Of a stretch of 64,000 nt of DNA, positions 59,324 through 64,000 are shown piece by piece. The translations under genes were made by a program, and so were the position numbers. The DNA comes from a virus, in IMG/VR virus record IMGVR_UViG_3300038429_000195, positions 1 to 64,000 of that record. One strand, 5' to 3'. How positions within the stretch are numbered: the stretch's first letter is position 1; each line of letters begins with the position of its first letter. The notes beneath the pieces are model-generated. The model was not told the origin of the DNA, did no database searches, and saw only the letters and a program-made list of their open reading frames with translations.

Positions 59324-59701
59324 TTATTCCTTTTGAGAAATAGTTTTAACAATAACCGAATCTGATTTCTTAATCTCATCAATAGTAGTCATCAATTCTT
59401 TTTTTTCTTCTTCACTAAGACCAAAAGAACCACCACCGGCTTCAACATTAGCTTGAATAGCCATAATTCTTTGGCAAATTTGAGCCAATTTTACAAGATG
59501 TTCGTCATTAGAAATGCCTGCATCAATATATTGTTTTATAAGAGGAACAACTTGCATAGCATCGTTAACCGTTTTAATCATTGGACGCAAATCTCCAATA
59601 AAAATTTCGATTTGTTCTTTGCGATGAGTTTGATTAGTAACAATATCTCTACATAAATCCCTGAAGGATTTTCCTTCAAATAATTCAAAATCAGTTTCCA
59701 T
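59324..59701 (-). CDS. Hypothetical helical protein upstream of the hub gene
   Basis: 125 aa. Nearly all helical: SFRDLCRDIVTNQTHRKEQI, MIKTVNDAMQVVPLIKQYID, HLVKLAQICQRIMAIQANVE, LSEEEKKELMTTIDEIKKSD. A TATTTATA octamer is 4 nt before the ATG, and the hub gene starts 3 nt after its stop. It is probably a small baseplate chaperone or regulator (inference). No family was recognised. Confidence 0.6.
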   Translation of the reverse strand: METDFELFEGKSFRDLCRDIVTNQTHRKEQIEIFIGDLRPMIKTVNDAMQVVPLIKQYIDAGISNDEHLVKLAQICQRIMAIQANVEAGGGSFGLSEEEKKELMTTIDEIKKSDSVIVKTISQKE

Positions 59702-59705
59702 ACCC

Positions 59706-59713
59706 TATAAATA
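59706..59713 (-). promoter_or_regulatory. Late-promoter-like octamer TATTTATA before the baseplate gene run
   Basis: Minus-strand TATTTATA lies 4 nt before the ATG of 59324..59701, in the 30-nt gap after the sigma-factor gene. No octamer was seen in the short gaps of the run from here to about 46.8 kb, so it may drive a very long unit. Confidence 0.5.
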
Positions 59714-59731
59714 GAGGCGTATGGTATTTTA

Positions 59732-60661
59732 TTAAACCTTTATGTAATTTTCGGTATTTATAGAACCTTGGTTAAGATAAGAACGGGATATGTTATTTTG
59801 ATATTGTTTCATCTTGTTGATTACTTTAGTAATTTGCTGGGTTTTACAAGACGAAATTTCTCGGATATAGAGATATAAAGCTTTTTTATTGAATGCATCT
59901 ATTCGGTCAGAACTTCTAAACAATTCAATAACCGCATTAGCTATATCTAAATCCCTTTGTTTGGTAAAAATTTTTCCTACATTATTTTCCCAAAATTTTA
60001 TCATCAACTCCATGAATTCATGCATTTCTGCATCTTTATAATGTTTATCTTCGGTTTGAAGCTGAACTGTATTTTCATCATGCTCTTCACTTATTTCGAC
60101 ATGTTGGTTACGTCTTTTATAAGTTGAGTTATTTAACGCAATTAAATAATGTTTTGCTATAATTGAAAAATAAGAAAAAGCTTTACCCTTTCCAGCTTCA
60201 AATTTATGTATGTTTGATACTAAATGAGCGACAGTTTCTTTTTGAACATCCAAAGGACCAATTTCAAAATAACTAAATTTAAATGTATTAAAAATATTCT
60301 CAACTAATTTTTCAAACGGATGTTTAATTTTAGTATTGTAAATATCTTCTCTAATTTGAGAATCAGTTGTGTTATTATATTTAATAATAGAATCCTCAGT
60401 ATCTTTAGTAAAATACATCTTACTAATGGAGGTGTTACTACTTCTTTTACCTCGTTTTGGTGGTGTAATTACTACAATGGGAGATACAGATGATATTATA
60501 GGATTTTTTATAACTCTTTTCTTATGATATCGGCGCATCACCTTTCTTCTATAATGACGAACAACTCTTTTTTTTCGATGAATAGTTTTTTTTCTTAGTT
60601 TTCTATTCTTCTTATTGAATTTATGGACATGACTATGCTTCAGGGTTTTTTTCTTCTTCAT
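59732..60661 (-). CDS. 55: Late-transcription sigma factor, gp55-like, with long basic N-terminal tail
   Basis: 309 aa against 185 aa in T4 gp55. The first ~55 residues are extremely rich in Lys, Arg and His (KKKKTLKHSHVHKFNKK, RKKRVVRHYRRKVMRRYHKK). The sigma-like core is PFEKLVENIFNTFKFSYFEI, VAHLVSNIHKFEAGKGKAFS and YFSIIAKHYLIALNNSTYK, which matches the gp55/region-2 pattern for -10 recognition. A C-terminal helical part follows (FRSSDRIDAFNKKALYLYIR). It would direct host RNA polymerase to late promoters. A shorter start at a later Met is possible, but the first ATG has AGGAG about 14 nt upstream. Confidence 0.85.
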   Translation of the reverse strand: MKKKKTLKHSHVHKFNKKNRKLRKKTIHRKKRVVRHYRRKVMRRYHKKRVIKNPIISSVSPIVVITPPKRGKRSSNTSISKMYFTKDTEDSIIKYNNTTDSQIREDIYNTKIKHPFEKLVENIFNTFKFSYFEIGPLDVQKETVAHLVSNIHKFEAGKGKAFSYFSIIAKHYLIALNNSTYKRRNQHVEISEEHDENTVQLQTEDKHYKDAEMHEFMELMIKFWENNVGKIFTKQRDLDIANAVIELFRSSDRIDAFNKKALYLYIREISSCKTQQITKVINKMKQYQNNISRSYLNQGSINTENYIKV

Positions 60662-60669
60662 AGAAAATT

Positions 60670-60963
60670 TTATTCTCCTTCTTCTTCTATGGTTTCTTCA
60701 GTTCTATTATTAAGATTCTGTATAAGGTCTTTCATATCTTGAAATACAATGCCAACTTCATCGTCTTTTTCAAACATTTGCTTATCATCAAGCATTTTCA
60801 TATGTGCCCAAGTCTTTAGAACTTGTATTCTCCATTCAGATATCCAGCTTATATACAATTCATTTATTACAAGTTGTCGTTCACCTGCTTTTAAAAGGAG
60901 AAAGTTGAAAACAACAGATACTATTAATAATATTAACAACAATATAACTAAAGAAATTAACAT
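60670..60963 (-). CDS. Small membrane-anchored protein
   Basis: 97 aa. The N-terminal ~25 residues are a single hydrophobic helix (MLISLVILLLILLIVSVVFN), likely a signal anchor. The rest is charged and helical (ISEWRIQVLKTWAHMKMLDD, GIVFQDMKDLIQNLNNRTEE), with an acidic tail. It lies between the 45-aa gene and the sigma factor with 3-8 nt gaps. A role in lysis control or membrane-associated assembly is possible; no holin motif was recognised. Confidence 0.65.
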   Translation of the reverse strand: MLISLVILLLILLIVSVVFNFLLLKAGERQLVINELYISWISEWRIQVLKTWAHMKMLDDKQMFEKDDEVGIVFQDMKDLIQNLNNRTEETIEEEGE

Positions 60964-60966
60964 ATG

Positions 60967-61104
60967 TTATTCTTCTTCATATTGGGGGTCATCTTGAAAT
61001 TCTTGAATATATTCAAGAGCTTCTGCCACGGCATCCCAATCATTTTGTTTTATGGCTTTACTTAATAGTTCTACTATACAATTTATATCAGATTGATTCA
61101 TCAT
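60967..61104 (-). CDS. Small acidic helical protein (45 aa)
   Basis: A short open frame MMNQSDINCIVELLSKAIKQ followed by NDWDAVAEALEYIQEFQDDP and an acidic end. Its stop lies 3 nt before the ATG of 60670..60963, and its composition is clearly protein-like. It is a single amphipathic helical unit of a type common among phage small proteins. The region from 61105 to 61209 holds only AT-rich spacer, with no hairpin or octamer recognised. Confidence 0.65.
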   Translation of the reverse strand: MMNQSDINCIVELLSKAIKQNDWDAVAEALEYIQEFQDDPQYEEE

Positions 61105-61209
61105 TAATTACATAAGGATTATCAGCGTCATATATAGTTGAATAACTAATTAAATATCAAAATTTTTAATATAATTGAGTTTAATATATGTTATTCATTT
61201 TGGCAAGTA

Positions 61210-62211
61210 TTAAAGTTTAAACATTTGTTTATACCACAATGGCATATTATATTTAGGTTTCTTTTCTTCTATTTTCTCTACTTTTGGTTCCTCTTTGACA
61301 GTAGGCAAAGGTTCTGAATCAATTTTTGGTTGAGATATGGGTGGTGGCAAAGGTTCTGGTTCGCTTTTCAACAATACTGGAATATTATTTGTATTTCTAT
61401 CATATACGGATTCATCTTCTTTTCTATAAACAGCTACATTGTATGCTAAAACTAAAGAAATTGCCAATGGGTCAAATACAAAAATTAAACATAAAATAAA
61501 CCATCTAGCTACAGTATCCAATGGTAATTTTAATGCATCGGCAACAAATTTAAAAGTCTGAATATCTTTTCTTGCTACTATTGTTGATTTTAACTGATTA
61601 ATTTGATTGTCAATACCACGAATAGTATCAATAGATTCTTGTATTTTTTGATTTTCTTCTTTTATACTCTTATCAGTATCAGAGATTAAATCCACCGTTT
61701 GTTGTTGTGATGATTGATTCCACTTTGAAGAAAAAAGACCTTTCTTTTCTATCACGTTATTTATTGTAGTTTCTTGAGAAGCCCGAAGTTTAGTAAGGTC
61801 ATCAATACGCTTTTTAGCCACATCTATTTTATCTTTGTAATAGGTTTTTTGGTCCTGTACATTTGATATCTTTTCTTGTGCCACATTAAATTCTGAGGAA
61901 GATTTTTGATAAGCAGCCGATAAATAACCAAAAATACCTAATGACGTTATAAGCATTAATACCAAAATAGCACTTATTAAATATGCTTTTAAAAATCCCC
62001 TACATTTTGTCCAATAACGATATAGAAATGTAACTCCAACCAATTTACCTATTTCAAGAGATGACGCCATAATTACAGCGGAAATAAATGCTCCTGCAAA
62101 AAGGGTTGAAATACCATAAACACTAAAAAATGCTGCACACAATGCTATAAAAAGTGCTGAACATCCTAATATCCATGAAAATTTAGACTTTAGTAAGTTT
62201 TTGTCTTTCAT
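61210..62211 (-). CDS. Membrane protein with coiled coil and Pro-rich tail
   Basis: 333 aa. Three hydrophobic segments in the first ~120 residues (WILGCSALFIALCAAFFSVY; STLFAGAFISAVIMASSLEI; AYLISAILVLMLITSLGIFG), a coiled-coil region of about 100 residues (KISNVQDQKTYYKDKIDVAK, DDLTKLRASQETTINNVIEK), a fourth hydrophobic segment (WFILCLIFVFDPLAISLVLA), then a Pro/Glu/Lys-rich tail ending MPLWYKQMFKL. The type is one I recall in environmental T4-like phages without known function. Superinfection exclusion, lysis timing or membrane-linked assembly are all possible. Confidence 0.7.
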   Translation of the reverse strand: MKDKNLLKSKFSWILGCSALFIALCAAFFSVYGISTLFAGAFISAVIMASSLEIGKLVGVTFLYRYWTKCRGFLKAYLISAILVLMLITSLGIFGYLSAAYQKSSSEFNVAQEKISNVQDQKTYYKDKIDVAKKRIDDLTKLRASQETTINNVIEKKGLFSSKWNQSSQQQTVDLISDTDKSIKEENQKIQESIDTIRGIDNQINQLKSTIVARKDIQTFKFVADALKLPLDTVARWFILCLIFVFDPLAISLVLAYNVAVYRKEDESVYDRNTNNIPVLLKSEPEPLPPPISQPKIDSEPLPTVKEEPKVEKIEEKKPKYNMPLWYKQMFKL

Positions 62212-62246
62212 TATGAATTCATCAGTAGTAATATATTATAACTATT

Positions 62247-63194
62247 TTACGGATGTAAAACCATGAAATTAGTTAAGAATTTTCCTTCAGTACTACTATT
62301 ATCACCACCAGAAAATGACATAGTATATCCATTAATAGTTTGACCTACTGGACTGATATATGTATTAATACCCTCATACCCATAAGGTTCGTATCCATTA
62401 TAGGTATTTACAACCGTATAATATTTTGTTGGCATAGGATTATTAAACGTAATACAAATGGCATTTCCGGGTAAATGAGTGTGTAATGTATTTACACCTA
62501 ATGGTGAAGACCAATTATTATCTGGTAGAATATTACTTGCATTATTATTACCTAAATATACAGCAGATTTTATGTTATATGAAGCTGATGAAATAAGTAT
62601 AGTATCATATTTGTTTGCTTGCGCCATTAATATCGTACCAAAAGCACGTATCATATTAGCAGATGGTGGTGTATAACTTGCTGTTGCTGAATAACTTGAA
62701 CTCAATGAGTTAAAAGCATATGAGGCACTAACTGATGGAATAAATGGACTCCACGATGAACTTATTGACTGTGAAGCCCACGATGATGATAACGACCAAA
62801 TAGACCGAGAAGCAAACGATGATGATAACGACCAAATAGACCGAGAAGCCCACGAAGAACTAGCAGGCGATGATGCCCACGAAGCACTTATTGTATAACT
62901 TGAACTTATTGCATAACTTGAACTTATTGCATATGAAGCAGTAGATAAATTAGGATAAATTAAATAACTGGAGCTAATACTCATAAAAGCCCAACTGCCT
63001 GAGTAGGCATATGATGCTGATACAGATGAAAATGAAGAACTAGCATCAACAGACGAAGATATCCAATTCGCTAACACTGACAATGGTACTCTAAAAGTTG
63101 TTAAAGAAGAACTTTGAACTATTGGTATAAAATCACTTGATACAACTACACTATCCGGATTTAAACCACTGATTGGTATGCTTTGTAATGACAT
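62247..63194 (-). CDS. Ser/Ala-repeat fibre protein with unique tip
   Basis: 315 aa. The N-terminus MSLQSIPISGLNPDSVVVSS...FIPIVQSSSLTTFRVPLSVL is a typical virion-attachment segment. A stalk of about residues 50-180 has hexad repeats (YAISSSYAISSSYTISASW) and a tandem SRSIWSLSSS. The C-terminal ~135 residues (MIRAFGTILMAQANKYDTIL, HTHLPGNAICITFNNPMPTK, INGYTMSFSGGDNSSTEGKF) form a tip unlike the other two short fibres. AAGGA precedes the ATG. It is probably a short tail fibre or accessory adhesin. Confidence 0.7.
   Translation of the reverse strand: MSLQSIPISGLNPDSVVVSSDFIPIVQSSSLTTFRVPLSVLANWISSSVDASSSFSSVSASYAYSGSWAFMSISSSYLIYPNLSTASYAISSSYAISSSYTISASWASSPASSSWASRSIWSLSSSFASRSIWSLSSSWASQSISSSWSPFIPSVSASYAFNSLSSSYSATASYTPPSANMIRAFGTILMAQANKYDTILISSASYNIKSAVYLGNNNASNILPDNNWSSPLGVNTLHTHLPGNAICITFNNPMPTKYYTVVNTYNGYEPYGYEGINTYISPVGQTINGYTMSFSGGDNSSTEGKFLTNFMVLHP
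62781..62852 (-). repeat. Two tandem 36-bp direct repeats in the fibre stalk
   Basis: A 33-bp segment starting cgatgatgataacgacc at 62781 recurs unchanged at 62817, giving a 36-bp period (12 codons, SRSIWSLSSS[FW]A). The near-perfect DNA identity suggests recent slippage or duplication and may change stalk length. Confidence 0.85.
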
Positions 63195-63222
63195 ATTTTT
63201 ATATTCCTTTTAAGTATAAGTA

Positions 63223-64000
63223 TTACATATCGTATAATGCCACCCATCCATTATTTATTAACGTCTGTAAATTGTTTAATGCTGTACTATCGGGTGCGCC
63301 ATTTCCTCTTATATCAACTGTTCCGCTAATCATACTAGCAGATAAGCTACTAGATGCTAAATTAGCTGTAATATTCTCCAAAACTGTCGAATTAAGACTA
63401 CAACTTTGTAAAGATAAATATAAAACTCCTGTCGGTATGCTCGGTAAACTACCTATATTTGGACAATTATTGAAAGAAAGATAACCCAATTGAGCAGGTA
63501 AAGGTGTTAGTGAAAAGTTTAATAATGAAGTATTATTATTCATTGACATAGTAACTATGGTATCTGGAAGGGCAGATGGTAAAACTTGTATCTGATTATT
63601 ATCAGCCAAAAATGTATATGACCCTGATGGAAGAACACTTGGTAGTGAAGTCAGTTGATTTAAAGAACAATTCAAATATGATAATGTTAATGGTAAATTT
63701 AAAGATGTCAAATTGTTATTTGAGCAATTTATATACGACATGGATGTTGGAAAATTTGGTAATGATGTTAAGAAATTACCATCACAACTTAGAGTACTTA
63801 ACGATGAAGATTGGAATGTGTAAAACGATGCCAAAGAGCAATTTGAACATGATAGAGAAGTTAAAGAATTAGGTACACCACTCAATATTGATAATGGATT
63901 ATTTGAAAAATTTGATTCTGTGACGCTATTCAATGTCCAATAATAATACATTGATGTCAAACCTTGGTTAATGGCATCTAATGTAAATATTTGTTTATTA
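63223..64000 (-). CDS. Leucine-rich-repeat protein, N-terminus outside window
   Basis: At least 258 residues. The frame is open to the right edge (upstream codons read NKQIFTLDAINQGLTSMYYYW), so the TTG at 63960 need not be the start. About ten repeats of about 20 residues follow, such as LSCSNCSLASF, LSCDGNFLTSLPNFP, INCSNNNLTSLNLP, LNCSLNQLTSLPSVLP, LADNNQIQVLPSALP and LSFNNCPNIGSLPSIP. The C-terminal cap is DSTALNNLQTLINNGWVALYDM. The LxxLxCSxNxLTxLP pattern is a protein- or glycan-binding LRR. It lies 28 nt upstream of a fibre gene and is likely virion-associated or effector-like (inference). Confidence 0.75.
   Translation of the reverse strand, partial: NKQIFTLDAINQGLTSMYYYWTLNSVTESNFSNNPLSILSGVPNSLTSLSCSNCSLASFYTFQSSSLSTLSCDGNFLTSLPNFPTSMSYINCSNNNLTSLNLPLTLSYLNCSLNQLTSLPSVLPSGSYTFLADNNQIQVLPSALPDTIVTMSMNNNTSLLNFSLTPLPAQLGYLSFNNCPNIGSLPSIPTGVLYLSLQSCSLNSTVLENITANLASSSLSASMISGTVDIRGNGAPDSTALNNLQTLINNGWVALYDM

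Overview
The window is a block of an AT-rich tailed-phage genome of the T4-like (myovirus) type. The terminase large subunit, portal, gp21-type prohead protease, scaffold, gp23-type capsid protein, gp25 and gp6 baseplate wedge proteins, a gp5-like hub/spike protein and a gp55-like late sigma factor are all recognisable. They sit beside recombination and replication genes: a fused Mre11-Rad50 (gp47-gp46) protein, a DnaG-type primase and a RuvC-like resolvase. No integrase, transposase, reverse transcriptase, CRISPR array or rRNA was seen, and no tRNA was recognised by eye. The host cannot be named from this window. Many genes have weak or no Shine-Dalgarno sequence, although a few have clear AGGA-type sites.

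Almost everything is on the minus strand, so transcription runs from high to low coordinates. 64.0-59.3 kb: leucine-rich-repeat protein (cut by the window edge), Ser/Ala-rich fibre, membrane protein, late sigma factor. 59.3-39.7 kb: baseplate and tail-tip proteins (gp5-like, gp25, gp6, a DNRLRE-like protein, a 1620-aa structural protein, then fibre/tip proteins with beta-propellers and a dockerin-like pair). 39.6-33.5 kb: RuvC, a short fibre, primase, a metallopeptidase-like protein, Mre11-Rad50. 33.5-20.3 kb: structural protein, zinc protein, terminase, portal and the prohead cluster with the gp21-type protease. 20.2-15.6 kb: small accessory genes including a NADAR protein, a DUF5662-like protein and an RlaP-like nucleotidyltransferase. 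15.6-13.1 kb: the only plus-strand island. 12.9-9.4 kb: scaffold and major capsid protein, ending in a strong hairpin terminator. 9.3-0 kb: FkbM methyltransferase, short fibre, small putative internal proteins, and a 1496-aa tail fibre.

Three themes recur. First, a short helical module of the form K-S-x-L-K-x-L-I-x-E-I-V heads several proteins near the capsid genes and also recurs inside them; it resembles the T4 capsid-targeting sequence cut by gp21 after (L/I)-x-E, which suggests cargo packaged in the head, partly as polyproteins. Second, adhesin parts (Ser/Ala stalks, propeller blades, DWQ modules, collar and C-terminal caps) are shuffled among at least ten proteins. Third, the sense-strand octamer TATTTATA, the reverse complement of the T4 late promoter, sits just upstream of many genes, often only 2-7 nt before the start codon.

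Four genes not obvious from a long-ORF view are described: 1..161 (partial), 18325..18495, 37159..37302 and 60967..61104. Several starts were moved downstream on context. There is no stretch longer than about 300 bases without a gene.
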